Below, one piece after another: positions 49,225-58,859 of a stretch of 63,279 bases of DNA. The position numbers and the translations under genes were made by a program. How positions within the stretch are numbered: the first letter of the stretch is position 1; every line of letters starts with the position of its first letter. The notes below the pieces were generated by a model. That model was not told where the DNA came from and made no database searches. It saw only the letters and a list, made by a program, of their open reading frames with translations. This DNA is from Acholeplasmatales bacterium (GTDB lineage: Bacteria; Bacillota_I; Bacilli_A; Acholeplasmatales; Anaeroplasmataceae). The DNA lies in the NCBI GenBank assembly GCA_017542485.1, contig JAFXXC010000053.1, positions 1 to 63,279 on the forward strand, read 5' to 3'.

Positions 49225-51888
49225 TTATTTACCATAATATTTAATTCTAAATTCTTGATATGGGATTGGTTTACTATAATAATAGCCTTGAATAGAATCA
49301 CAGCCTATCTTAGTTAAATAATCCACATTTTCCTTTGTTTCTACTCCTTCACACAATGTGTCTTTATTTAATGTTTTGATTAATACAATTAATTTATCTA
49401 GCATAATCTTAACATTATTGTCATCTAGATTTAAGCAGAAGCTTCTATCAAATTTAATAGTATCAAAATTTAATTTAGCTAATGATACTAAATTTGAATA
49501 TCCTGATCCAAAATCATCCATTGACACTCTATATCCAACATTATGAAGTTTACTAATAAAATCAGAAATTGTACTAGAATTTTCATAATACATTCCTTCT
49601 GTTATTTCTATTTCTATCAAATCTGAAGATATATCATATTTTTTTCTAATTTTTTCCATATTTTGTATATATCTATCAAAATCATGAACATATCTAGAAA
49701 CATTTACAGAAATAGGAACTGGAATCAATTTATCTTTAATTAATTCGCTTTGATATTTACATACATTATCAAATACACTGTAATCAAGTTTTTCTATAAT
49801 TCCGTTTTCTTCAAATATTCCAATAAACTGATCTGGGAATAATAATTTTTCATTTTTATATTTCCATCTAGTTAACGCTTCTGCCCCAACAAGCTTACCA
49901 TTAACTGTAGAAATTTTAGGTTGAAGATACAATAAGAATTCTCCATTATGAATAGCTTCATCAACCCTTAAAATCATTTCAGATTTGAATAAAGCATCAT
50001 TCTTTATTTTATCAGAATAATATAATGGCTTTTCAGTCTTATTCGCTAATCTAGTTAAGCTTGCATTACTGATGGCATCAGCCAATCTATCAACAGCGGA
50101 ATTTGCTAAATATATACCAGGTTGAAGATATATTGTACTAATATTGTTTAGATTAGAGAATTCTACAAGACTATCTGAAACTAATTTAATATCTCTTTCT
50201 ATTATCTCTTTATTGTGGTGATTATAGAATACAATAAATGGTCCTTCATGATATTTTCCATAAATACAATCACTTTTTGTGAAAATATCAGCTATTTTGT
50301 CTACCGCTACTTTTACACGCTTAACACCTAATATATTACGGTATTTAGACATATTTCTAACTTCTAATTCGACAATTGTATAATCAGTAATCTTATTGTT
50401 AACAATATATTCACCAGCATCCTTAAACATTTTTGTAAAATTATTACAATTATACTTAGGATCACAATAGATTGTATTATAATTTGTTTCTTTTAAATAA
50501 TTCTTTTGTAAATATGATGCGAACAACTGAGATATTAATAAGAATACTTGCAAATTCTCAGGAGACCAATGTCTCTTTCCTGTTGTCATATCAAATCTAA
50601 TTAAACCAAAAGATTTTTCATTTACTACTAATTCAAATGACATAGAGGCAGTTGTATGATCAATAGGAAATATCTTTTTTAAAGGATAATCGTTTGGCAA
50701 TTCTGCTTCATCATCAACTTTAATATAAAATTTTGGACCAAGTGCCTTACCCCAAATTGGAATAATATCATCTTGACAATACACTTCATGTTTTGTAGTA
50801 ATTTTAGGATTATACCAAACATGATGTTTCATAATCTTAAATCTTTGAATATCAAGTCTAGCAATTGATACTCTATCAACATAGAAATAACTACCAACAA
50901 GGCTTATTGCCTTATCTATAGATTCATCGAATGAACTTTCATTTGATAAAACTTGATTAATATTGATTATTAATGAATAAATATCATTTTTGGCAGATAC
51001 GTTATCAATCTTGACAATTTGATCAGTTATCTCATCATCTAATGTTACCTTTCCACACTTCTCTTCAAGATACATAATAAAACAATCTCTACCTTTGTTT
51101 TTGCCTCTTATAAGAGCCTTTTCGCACTTACGTAACATTAATTGATAATTACCATCTTTTGGATATTGCGCAGAACCAATTGTAATTGTTAAAGAAATGC
51201 CTTTTGCTGCACAACAAGACAATGATTGAACCTGTTGCTTTAAATCAAACAAAAAGTCATGAGCTTTATCATATTCATCTTCTATATCATAAATAACTAA
51301 AAATCTATCTCCACCAACTCTAGCAATAGATCCATTATCGCCAAGTACATTTTTAAATATTGATACCATTTCAATTAATACCATATCACCAAATACTTGA
51401 CCATATTCATCATTTATATGCTTAAAATTATCTATATCAATATACATCAATACAAAAGGAGTTTTCGTTAATATATTATTCTTTGCCCAGTTATCAATAT
51501 ATGATTTATCATTTGCCTTAGTCATTTGATCAATATTACTAGGACCCATAGAATCTAATTTCTTAATAAAAAGCATAAACTCATTATCACTCTGTTTAAC
51601 AATATGATAAACAACTTGAGTTATACTTCCGTCTAAATTATTATATTCTGCATCAATTTCTAACAATTGATTTTCAGGATCAATAGATTCAAGTACCACA
51701 ACACCTTTATCTATAAATGTAGGTTGAACAGCAAAATGATCAGCCAAATAGATAAAAAAACTCCTATAGCTAAAAGTTTTGTTTTCTGATCCATCAAAAA
51801 CAACAACAGTCTTATTATCAATATATACTGTTGCCATAAGGACCTTATTAAATTCCATATACTTACTAATTAATTTTTCGTTAAGCAT
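49225..51888 (-). CDS. GGDEF-GAF-EAL protein, GGDEF degenerate (c-di-GMP phosphodiesterase)
   Basis: An 887-residue cytoplasmic protein. Order: N-terminal ~110 residues unassigned; GGDEF domain (about 115-280) with GGDRF in place of GGDEF; GAF domain (about 300-460); a second domain with GGDEF-like spacing but no signature (about 475-635); EAL (about 640-887) with GAEALTRW, DDFGSGYSNL and GYYYSKPIP intact. It probably hydrolyses c-di-GMP; the GGDRF domain may bind GTP as a regulator. I chose ATG 51886-51888 after GGGTGAT. Paralogous in its first half to the 17800-18840 gene. Confidence 0.9.
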   Translation of the reverse strand: MLNEKLISKYMEFNKVLMATVYIDNKTVVVFDGSENKTFSYRSFFIYLADHFAVQPTFIDKGVVVLESIDPENQLLEIDAEYNNLDGSITQVVYHIVKQSDNEFMLFIKKLDSMGPSNIDQMTKANDKSYIDNWAKNNILTKTPFVLMYIDIDNFKHINDEYGQVFGDMVLIEMVSIFKNVLGDNGSIARVGGDRFLVIYDIEDEYDKAHDFLFDLKQQVQSLSCCAAKGISLTITIGSAQYPKDGNYQLMLRKCEKALIRGKNKGRDCFIMYLEEKCGKVTLDDEITDQIVKIDNVSAKNDIYSLIININQVLSNESSFDESIDKAISLVGSYFYVDRVSIARLDIQRFKIMKHHVWYNPKITTKHEVYCQDDIIPIWGKALGPKFYIKVDDEAELPNDYPLKKIFPIDHTTASMSFELVVNEKSFGLIRFDMTTGKRHWSPENLQVFLLISQLFASYLQKNYLKETNYNTIYCDPKYNCNNFTKMFKDAGEYIVNNKITDYTIVELEVRNMSKYRNILGVKRVKVAVDKIADIFTKSDCIYGKYHEGPFIVFYNHHNKEIIERDIKLVSDSLVEFSNLNNISTIYLQPGIYLANSAVDRLADAISNASLTRLANKTEKPLYYSDKIKNDALFKSEMILRVDEAIHNGEFLLYLQPKISTVNGKLVGAEALTRWKYKNEKLLFPDQFIGIFEENGIIEKLDYSVFDNVCKYQSELIKDKLIPVPISVNVSRYVHDFDRYIQNMEKIRKKYDISSDLIEIEITEGMYYENSSTISDFISKLHNVGYRVSMDDFGSGYSNLVSLAKLNFDTIKFDRSFCLNLDDNNVKIMLDKLIVLIKTLNKDTLCEGVETKENVDYLTKIGCDSIQGYYYSKPIPYQEFRIKYYGK

Positions 51889-52002
51889 ATTATCACCCAC
51901 AATATAAACTTTAAATGTAATCGAAGTATCATATACATATATGATAAAATGAATTCAAAAAAATAGCAACAAAAATTATCTAATTTTATATTTTTTAATA
52001 TA

Positions 52003-52033
52003 AAAAGAATAAAAATGGGTAAAAATACCCATT
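52003..52033 (-). terminator. Terminator after the 341-residue membrane protein gene
   Basis: An 8-bp stem AATGGGTA / TACCCATT with a TTTT loop and TTTATTCTTTTT on the minus strand. Confidence 0.88.
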
Positions 52034-52035
52034 AT

Positions 52036-53061
52036 TTAATCCTCATCATCATATCTAAATCTAGCATCATCCCTATACTTTTTAGGGTCTGCATGTGCTA
52101 CAACATCAAAATATTCTTTGTTAATAGAACATTTAAGTTCCTTATTTTGTTCACTTAAATGCTTATCAACCTTTGAGCCAAACAAATATATCAAAGCGAT
52201 AATATAACCAAAAATTAATATATATGGCAAGCAATATCGATAAAAATCTTCTCTAGTCATAACATTTAATGGTTTATTATATGCAAACATTGACATTGTA
52301 AATAATAAAGCAGCAATAATACATACTATTAATAATTTAATAATAAATCTTTCAAATCCATAAAACTTCTTAGTTATACATCTTTTCCTAACAATATAAT
52401 ATTTATCGTCATAATCTTCAAATTCATAAAAAACTCTATTGTTCTTCTTTAAATAACCATATAGCAAAAATGGTGCAAAAGGAATTAATGCTACAGAAAT
52501 ATATATAATTAATCCATTACTAAGTGAAAATTTTAAAAATTTAAATAATACAGGTACATTAATTATTAATGTTATTACAAAACTAGTAGTTTTCCATGAG
52601 TTAGATAAAAACATATTATGAAAATTCTCTGAAAAAGGCAAACTTGAATCCCATAAATCTCCTAAATCTAATAATGTATAATAATTGTAAAAATTAATTC
52701 CAAATAATATGATTAAATCTATATTTGATAATGCATCTAATAATCCATAAGTACCTAAATGATTCATAGAATAAATAGATTTTTTAACGAATGCCATAAC
52801 TATACTAAATATAATCTTAAAGAAAATGGCAACAAAAGAAATAACTATTAATAATTCATCTATCGTCATTACTGAATCATAAAATTGTTCTTGGTCTAAT
52901 TTTTTCATTTTTAATATTGTTGAAACCAATGTATATACTATAATAGCAAGAGAAAAAATGATGCCTATCCATCTTGATTTTTTAGTCTTTACTTTGCTAC
53001 CCTTCTTTAAAACTCCCTCTGCGATAACATCAGAGTTTTTTATCTTTTCCTCAAATGTCAT
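52036..53061 (-). CDS. Hypothetical multi-pass membrane protein
   Basis: A 341-residue protein with about seven to eight transmembrane helices and a charged C-terminus ending in YRDDARFRYDDED. It begins MTFEEKIKNSDVIAEGVLKKGSKVK with no signal peptide. I chose ATG 53059-53061 after AGGGG rather than a TTG upstream. A short YEFEDYDDKYYIVRKRCITKKFYGFERFIIKLL segment separates two helix groups. No family recognised. Monocistronic with its own terminator. Confidence 0.7.
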   Translation of the reverse strand: MTFEEKIKNSDVIAEGVLKKGSKVKTKKSRWIGIIFSLAIIVYTLVSTILKMKKLDQEQFYDSVMTIDELLIVISFVAIFFKIIFSIVMAFVKKSIYSMNHLGTYGLLDALSNIDLIILFGINFYNYYTLLDLGDLWDSSLPFSENFHNMFLSNSWKTTSFVITLIINVPVLFKFLKFSLSNGLIIYISVALIPFAPFLLYGYLKKNNRVFYEFEDYDDKYYIVRKRCITKKFYGFERFIIKLLIVCIIAALLFTMSMFAYNKPLNVMTREDFYRYCLPYILIFGYIIALIYLFGSKVDKHLSEQNKELKCSINKEYFDVVAHADPKKYRDDARFRYDDED

Positions 53062-53100
53062 ATTCTTTTCCCCTAAAACATCTACGTACAATTATATCAC

Positions 53101-53139
53101 TTATTTTTAAAAAAATAACTATTAGTTTCAACTAATAGT
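53101..53139 (-). terminator. Terminator after the metallophosphoesterase gene
   Basis: A 9-bp stem ACTATTAGT / ACTAATAGT with loop TGAA and TATTTTTTT on the minus strand. Confidence 0.88.
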
Positions 53140-53141
53140 CA

Positions 53142-54200
53142 TTATTTATTAATATTTACAATAACATATTCTTGAATTGCACAGCTATTGAATGGTAATC
53201 TCCAATCAGAAATACCACTTGATACAATAAATGTAGTATTATCAATTACCTTCATACCATATAATTTATCATTTAACATACTAATAATAAAATTAGCAGG
53301 GAATATATTTCCTCCATGAGTATGTCCTGACAAAACTAAATCTACATAGTTCTTTTCATTATCAAAATCATTAGGCTGGTGGTCAAGTAATATCCTATAA
53401 CGATTATCATCTAATCCTAATACTAGCTTATCCATAGATAATCTTTTTTTATTACTTCTATCACATCTACCAATTAAATAATAATCATTTCCTATTTCTA
53501 CATACTCATCTTCTAATACTTTCACATTATTCTTAATTAGTTCATTCTTTAATTCATCAGTATTAAAATCTCTATAACTATAATATCCTTTATCATGATT
53601 TCCAAATACAAAATATACTCCATAAGTAGTTTTTATTTCACTAAATGCACTACAAGCCTTCTTTAAATCATCATATTTAGTATCATCATCAACGAAATCA
53701 CCAGTAATGACAAATAAATCAATATCATTTTTAGCAATATCAATTATATAATTATATAATCCTTCACCATCAAATGTAGAGCCTATATGTGAATCACTTA
53801 TTTGAACTATTCTTAATCCACTATTAACCTTATCAGTTTTAATATCATAAGTAGTCTTAAATACCTTTAAACCAAAAAACAGAGAAACACCCAAATAAAT
53901 AAATGTAAAGGAAACCGTATAAATATTATATTTCCAAATTTTATTTTCTCTATTTCTATTTATAAATAAAAATATAATATCTCCTATTCCCATAAATAAT
54001 ACAAAATGAGCTAATATTACAGTAAATATAGCAACATTTATAAATGATAATCCAAATATAGCAAAAACTATAATACTAGGTATTATCCATGATATTATTT
54101 TATTATTAATATTCTTAATATATTTAATACTATGGATTTTAAATAATATGTAAACTAAGCATATTATTTCTCCTAAATATATCATTGTCATAAATCCCAT
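53142..54200 (-). CDS. Membrane-anchored metallophosphoesterase
   Basis: A 352-residue protein with four N-terminal transmembrane helices (to about 120) and a calcineurin-like domain: RIVQISDSHIGS, FVITGDFVDDD, YFVFGNHDKGYYS and LVLSGHTHGGNIFP supply the usual D-H-D-N-H-H metal ligands. Similar to YkuE/YpbG-type phosphoesterases, some of which act on lipid intermediates. It starts eight bases after the DUF1848 gene with an AGGTGA SD. Confidence 0.9.
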   Translation of the reverse strand: MGFMTMIYLGEIICLVYILFKIHSIKYIKNINNKIISWIIPSIIVFAIFGLSFINVAIFTVILAHFVLFMGIGDIIFLFINRNRENKIWKYNIYTVSFTFIYLGVSLFFGLKVFKTTYDIKTDKVNSGLRIVQISDSHIGSTFDGEGLYNYIIDIAKNDIDLFVITGDFVDDDTKYDDLKKACSAFSEIKTTYGVYFVFGNHDKGYYSYRDFNTDELKNELIKNNVKVLEDEYVEIGNDYYLIGRCDRSNKKRLSMDKLVLGLDDNRYRILLDHQPNDFDNEKNYVDLVLSGHTHGGNIFPANFIISMLNDKLYGMKVIDNTTFIVSSGISDWRLPFNSCAIQEYVIVNINK

Positions 54201-54208
54201 ATTATCAC

Positions 54209-55135
54209 CTAAAAAAGTCTTAATCTTTTATCTATATTACTCAATTGTTTAACGTCGCAAATTTCATCATTAGCTTCCACATTACCTATTAACAATGGAG
54301 AATTATCATCATGCAAATTATAATTCTTCTTAACTAATTCAATATCATAATTAGCATAACAATATTTACAAAAATGCATACATGAATTATACGCACCAAT
54401 ATCTCTACCAAGTATACAATTGCAGTTACTTCTTGATGGTTTTTCTCTATCTAAATTAATATTAATGCCACAAGCATTTTCTAATACAGTTGCAGTTTGA
54501 CATCCACTCATATCTAAACCAATATATTTTAATTTTGGATTTTCAGAGCATCCTTTAGGATTAATATTATATTTTTTAGCTATACTAACCAATTCTTTTA
54601 CTAAAATAACTTGTTCATCTATGCTAGGAGGAAATATACCTGGCATATTTTTTTCAAGCTTTTTATACATTTGTAAAAAAGATATTATAACTGTATCAGT
54701 ATATCCAGATAACCTTTCACAAATATATTCAAATGCTTTAATATGCCTTTTTCTATCAAATCTTTCATAATAAAATATTGGATCATATCTCCAAACTATC
54801 TTATTCTTTCCATATCTTTTGGATAATTCAATAAATCCTTCTATTGCTTTATCCACATGAATAACATTTGGCTCTATATCCTTCCCATAAGGAGTAATTG
54901 TCATAAACCAAAACAATCTATAATCATTTAATACATCTAAATAAGGAATTAATGGCCAAGGATTCTTAGTACAAAATGTTACTACATCTATAACATTTGG
55001 ATTTAGTTCATATCTTAATATTTGATTTTTATAATAAGGATTTCTAACTAATACAAAGCCTTCTTTAAATCTATTAGCCAACCACTTAGGGTAAAAAGCT
55101 GGTATATCAGTTCTCATACCTGTTGATAATATCAT
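54209..55135 (-). CDS. DUF1848 family protein
   Basis: A 308-residue protein. ILSTGMRTDIPAFYPKWLANRFKEGFVLVRNPY at the N-terminus (key part STGMRTDIPAFYPKW) and VIDVVTFCTKNPWPLIPYL identify DUF1848. The C-terminal cysteine cluster CNCILGRDIGAYNSCMHFCKYCYA could hold an Fe-S cluster, in a radical-SAM-like TIM barrel. The reaction is unknown. GGAGGAA is the SD. Confidence 0.88.
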   Translation of the reverse strand: MILSTGMRTDIPAFYPKWLANRFKEGFVLVRNPYYKNQILRYELNPNVIDVVTFCTKNPWPLIPYLDVLNDYRLFWFMTITPYGKDIEPNVIHVDKAIEGFIELSKRYGKNKIVWRYDPIFYYERFDRKRHIKAFEYICERLSGYTDTVIISFLQMYKKLEKNMPGIFPPSIDEQVILVKELVSIAKKYNINPKGCSENPKLKYIGLDMSGCQTATVLENACGININLDREKPSRSNCNCILGRDIGAYNSCMHFCKYCYANYDIELVKKNYNLHDDNSPLLIGNVEANDEICDVKQLSNIDKRLRLF

Positions 55136-55172
55136 ATAACGTCCATTTCCTCCGTTATTTTTGATTTTTATT

Positions 55173-55232
55173 AAAAAGATTAAGCCAAATATATTTTATA
55201 CATAAAATGTGTATAAATCATAAATTTGGCTT
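55173..55232 (-). terminator. Terminator-like long hairpin after the 204-residue gene
   Basis: Outer stem AAGCCAAAT / ATTTGGCTT (55224-55232 with 55182-55190) and an inner TTATACA / TGTATAA stem; TTTTT follows a few bases later on the minus strand. Confidence 0.65.
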
Positions 55233-55238
55233 CAATTA

Positions 55239-55853
55239 TTATCTATTCGATTTATATCTTGCAAATCTAACAAACATAACAAATGACACAATTATCATCA
55301 AAGCTCCAACACCTAATGAAAAATATCCATTAATCTTAGGCATATATTCTATATCAACATATTTTAATACAATAATTGATGCAAATTCTTCTATGATTAC
55401 TAAATCTGCTAATGCACTTACAAAAGTCATTTCTTTTAACCCAATAACCATTATATCTGTTTTTTCAAGAGCACCTCTTAATCCTATAATTGATAAAATG
55501 AATAATACAAATAATACGCCAATAAACAAAATACCAAATAAACCATCAAATGGTATTTCTCTTGAAATATCAATATCATTAACCTTTAATACTACAAACG
55601 CTATAAATATTAAAGAATATAAAAAGACAGCCATTGCCATAAACAAATATGCTTTCTTCTTCTTTTCTCTTGTCTCTAGTACATTTTTAACAAATAATGC
55701 TTTACAAATAAAAACCATCAGTGTAGAAATAGACGCAACCATTAATACCATAGACATAGTTAAAAAAGACAATGTAGCTTTATATGCAAAACTTAATAAT
55801 GTAATTATCGCAGAAAACAATGTCTTTCTCTGCATTTTCTTCTTACCAGCCAT
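55239..55853 (-). CDS. Hypothetical six-helix membrane protein
   Basis: A 204-residue protein starting MAGKKKMQRKTLFSAIITLLSFAYKATLSF with about six hydrophobic helices and basic loops (LETREKKKKAYLF). I do not recognise the family. Glu pairs in the fifth helix region (VIIEEFASIIVLKYVDIEY) are a notable polar patch. The gene stands alone, before the DUF1848 gene. Confidence 0.7.
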   Translation of the reverse strand: MAGKKKMQRKTLFSAIITLLSFAYKATLSFLTMSMVLMVASISTLMVFICKALFVKNVLETREKKKKAYLFMAMAVFLYSLIFIAFVVLKVNDIDISREIPFDGLFGILFIGVLFVLFILSIIGLRGALEKTDIMVIGLKEMTFVSALADLVIIEEFASIIVLKYVDIEYMPKINGYFSLGVGALMIIVSFVMFVRFARYKSNR

Positions 55854-55950
55854 AATAACTCCTAAACCACTAAATAATTTAATATAATTATATATTTAAT
55901 TATATTTTATGTCTATATTTGTATTAACAAAACAAAAATAGTCTAATTCA

Positions 55951-55966
55951 TTTTGAAGCTGTTTTT
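55951..55966 (+). repeat. Inverted repeat, left copy
   Basis: TTTTGAAGCTGTTTTT; its exact reverse complement lies at 56871-56886 on the other side of the lipoprotein gene. Confidence 0.8.
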
Positions 55967-55972
55967 GTTTTA

Positions 55973-56001
55973 TTGCATAATTGTAATATTAATGTTATAC
56001 T
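55973..56001 (+). promoter_or_regulatory. Promoter of the 276-residue lipoprotein
   Basis: TTGCAT (55973-55978), 17 bp, TATACT (55996-56001). Confidence 0.65.
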
Positions 56002-56037
56002 AACGATAGTTTTTTATCATTTACAAGGAGACTAAAA

Positions 56038-56868
56038 ATGAAAAAAATAGGTTTATTATTAGCATGCTTATTAATGATATTTATATTTTCATCATGCACT
56101 CATGAATATACAAATCCATATAGATCCTTTAATGATTTAGCTAAAGTAGAATCTGAGGTTCAGTGTGATTATGTTACAATTGGTACAATTGGAATTGTTC
56201 ATAATCATGAATTGATTAGATATAGAGATGTATTGAATGCAAAAGATTATTCTATTAGAGAGATAAATAGAATTGATAATATTGCATATATACTATTTGA
56301 TTTAGAAATGAAATTTGCTGTTCTTAAATATGATATGGATAATTATTCATATAAATTAAGTAATATATATGAGCATAATTCAAATCATACTGAATGGGCT
56401 TTCTTCGAGGTGGGATATAATGTATTACTTTATAATCCTGAAAGTCCATATAATTTATTAAAGACAGTTTTATTTGATTTAGATTTAAATATTCACGAAA
56501 ATTATGATATTTCTGATTTGAAAGAAATATATTTAGAAAGAGAAAAAAATATATCTGATACTCTTGATAAGAATAATATCCCATCCTTAGATGATATTAA
56601 AAATAACTGTAAAGCTTTTACTAAGCTTGAAAAAGCATATTGTAAGGATACATTATTTGAAATAGAACCAGAGCTACATTCGGTTAATCAAGTCCCATAT
56701 TTATATGTTACAACAACATTTGAAGAGAGTAAATGGGATTTTTGGAAGGCTAAATATGTTCATCCACATAAAATTTTAGAGCCAATATATATTTTTACAT
56801 TCGATGATAAAACCAATATAAAATATTTAGGATTTTCTGCAGGTAATCCTTATATTTTAAAAATATAA
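56038..56868 (+). CDS. Hypothetical lipoprotein
   Basis: A 276-residue protein with a signal peptide ending FSSC. The mature part is Tyr/Asn/Asp-rich with beta-type strands (YVTIGTIGIVHNHELIRY, AYILFDLEMKFAVLKYD) and no family I know. It is monocistronic with an AAGGAG SD. A 16-bp sequence just upstream of its promoter recurs inverted right after its stop, so the gene is neatly framed. Confidence 0.72.
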   Translation: MKKIGLLLACLLMIFIFSSCTHEYTNPYRSFNDLAKVESEVQCDYVTIGTIGIVHNHELIRYRDVLNAKDYSIREINRIDNIAYILFDLEMKFAVLKYDMDNYSYKLSNIYEHNSNHTEWAFFEVGYNVLLYNPESPYNLLKTVLFDLDLNIHENYDISDLKEIYLEREKNISDTLDKNNIPSLDDIKNNCKAFTKLEKAYCKDTLFEIEPELHSVNQVPYLYVTTTFEESKWDFWKAKYVHPHKILEPIYIFTFDDKTNIKYLGFSAGNPYILKI

Positions 56869-56870
56869 TA

Positions 56871-56886
56871 AAAAACAGCTTCAAAA
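56871..56886 (-). repeat. Inverted repeat, right copy
   Basis: AAAAACAGCTTCAAAA, reverse complement of 55951-55966. Confidence 0.8.
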
Positions 56887-56896
56887 ATGTATAGTT

Positions 56897-56942
56897 AACC
56901 CCATAAGTCTTTTCAATTCTACTTGGTCCAACTTATGGGGTT
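56897..56942. other. Stable hairpin without a T-run
   Basis: A 12-bp perfect stem (AACCCCATAAGT / ACTTATGGGGTT) with a 22-nt loop between a plus-strand and a minus-strand gene. Neither side has a U-run, so it is not a standard terminator. Confidence 0.6.
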
Positions 56943-56969
56943 CACTTTAATGAAGAGTATTTTTTTATT

Positions 56970-58859
56970 CTATTCAACACTCTTTAATGAAATATTAAAA
57001 TCAATCTTTTTAATTTTAGGATATAGCATTAAACTAGATATTATTGATGATGAAACAACTATCACATAAGATAAAATATATGAATACCAATTAATCGCAG
57101 ATAATTTCGCAAATTGTAATGTAGAAAAAATACCATAAGTAACTAAAATGGCTATAGGTAATCCAATTAAAGCGGCAACTAAAGTTATTAAGAATAATTC
57201 TCTACATGCGTATAATGCTGATTCATTATCATGATAACCCAACACCTTTAACACAGCGATTTCTCTTACTCTTTCATCAATATTCATACTTGCAAGAGCA
57301 TATATAACTAAAACACTCATCACTAGACCAAATAATACCACTACTGTAGATAAGGTTCCCATATTTCCTGCAAGATTTTTATACATTGGTACATTAGTCA
57401 TACTATTAGCTGCGTCATTTAAGCCAAATCCAATAAATACTAATATGATAGAACCTATAACAGACAAGGTTGTTAATATCAAGTTTTTCTTATTTCTAAA
57501 AATATTTCTCATACTGCTTTTTAAAGAAAATGACAATCTATTCCATATAAATACAATATGCTCAAGCCATATTTTCTTACCAGCCTTTGGTGCTTTTGCA
57601 AGCATTTGACTTGCTGGAGTTTCCTTTAAAGCAATATTCAGAGATATAAATGTTACAAAGAATGATACCAATAGCATTACAATTGACATTGACAATCCCA
57701 TTGGTGAAAAATACGCTAGAGGTACTCCATTCATATCATATACAGAATTATATGATTTATAGAAAACTAAAGGAACTAGTTTTAAGCCTAGGAAATATCC
57801 TGCAATAACACCAATTAAGGTTGATATCATACTAAATGCTAAATACTTGATTATAATTCTTCGTTTAGAACCACCAAGTGAATAATAACAAGCAATCATT
57901 TGTCTTTCATCAGCTATTAATCTTGTAACTATTAAATAAACTACCAAACCACAAACAACAATAAATATAATTGGAAATATTATTGCTATTACATTTATTT
58001 TCTTATTGTAATTGTAGAATAATCCATACCCCGTATTTTCACCTAAAGTAAGTATTAAAACACTATTCATAGGTATGTTATCTTTGTTATCTCTAACTAA
58101 AACACTTCCTGGAAAAGCATTTTTAATACTTTCTGCAAAAGCATAGCTCTCATTTTCGTATTCACTAGTCATATAATTTGACTTTTCTTTCATAGTGACA
58201 TACATATCTGTCTTAGGAAGTCTATCAGTAATCATTTTAGGTACTGTATCTAAATTAATATAGAAGATAGAATCTACATATTCTTCTTTATCTTTTACAT
58301 TAGCCCTTTCTGGGTGCATAGTTGAATAAAGTGGATTATCTACTACACCTACAATAGTGAATTCTTTATTCTTTTGATTTAAATCAAATAAATAATCACT
58401 GAATACAATTTTATCACCAATCTTATAATTAACTGTTTCATCAACATTTTTATTAATTATAATCTCATTGTAATTCTTTGGCATTCTTCCACTAACAAGC
58501 TTAGGACTTGCTATATCATTACCATAAATGTCCATAAAATATAATCTTTCATATTTTCCATCATTTAATAAATCAATACTAAAGAAAGAATATATTTGAT
58601 TAACATTATTTATTCCTTTTACCTTTTCTTCGTCTTCTTTAGAAAAGCCTTTTTCATTTGTACATTTTAAAATAATATCAGGGGAAGTGTAATTAGTAAA
58701 ATTTTTTACAAAACTATCCTTAAAAGAAAATGGTAGCATTCCTAAAGCCGCGGCAATAGCTATCGCCATCATAACAATTAATGCATTAACTAAGAAACGG
58801 ACAAACTTAGACTTAATTGTCTTAGCTATTGTCTTAATATAAATTTTATTACTTACCAT
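56970..58859 (-). CDS. ABC transporter permease, FtsX/MacB type
   Basis: A 629-residue permease. An N-terminal helix (about 15-38) is followed by an extracellular MacB-like domain (about 40-285), then helices at about 290-310, 335-365 and 385-410 forming one FtsX core. A second FtsX core follows (about 455-475, 495-520, 555-580, 590-615). DERQMIACYYSLGGSKRRI and DERVREIAVLKVLGYHD are the coupling loops. It overlaps the ATPase gene by seven bases. Such systems work as mechanotransmitters or exporters. Confidence 0.9.
   Translation of the reverse strand: MVSNKIYIKTIAKTIKSKFVRFLVNALIVMMAIAIAAALGMLPFSFKDSFVKNFTNYTSPDIILKCTNEKGFSKEDEEKVKGINNVNQIYSFFSIDLLNDGKYERLYFMDIYGNDIASPKLVSGRMPKNYNEIIINKNVDETVNYKIGDKIVFSDYLFDLNQKNKEFTIVGVVDNPLYSTMHPERANVKDKEEYVDSIFYINLDTVPKMITDRLPKTDMYVTMKEKSNYMTSEYENESYAFAESIKNAFPGSVLVRDNKDNIPMNSVLILTLGENTGYGLFYNYNKKINVIAIIFPIIFIVVCGLVVYLIVTRLIADERQMIACYYSLGGSKRRIIIKYLAFSMISTLIGVIAGYFLGLKLVPLVFYKSYNSVYDMNGVPLAYFSPMGLSMSIVMLLVSFFVTFISLNIALKETPASQMLAKAPKAGKKIWLEHIVFIWNRLSFSLKSSMRNIFRNKKNLILTTLSVIGSIILVFIGFGLNDAANSMTNVPMYKNLAGNMGTLSTVVVLFGLVMSVLVIYALASMNIDERVREIAVLKVLGYHDNESALYACRELFLITLVAALIGLPIAILVTYGIFSTLQFAKLSAINWYSYILSYVIVVSSSIISSLMLYPKIKKIDFNISLKSVE

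Noticed and set aside
55207..55887. A 226-codon plus-strand ORF rich in Asn, Ile and Thr
   Set aside because: Shadow of the six-helix membrane protein on the minus strand; composition is that of reversed hydrophobic codons.
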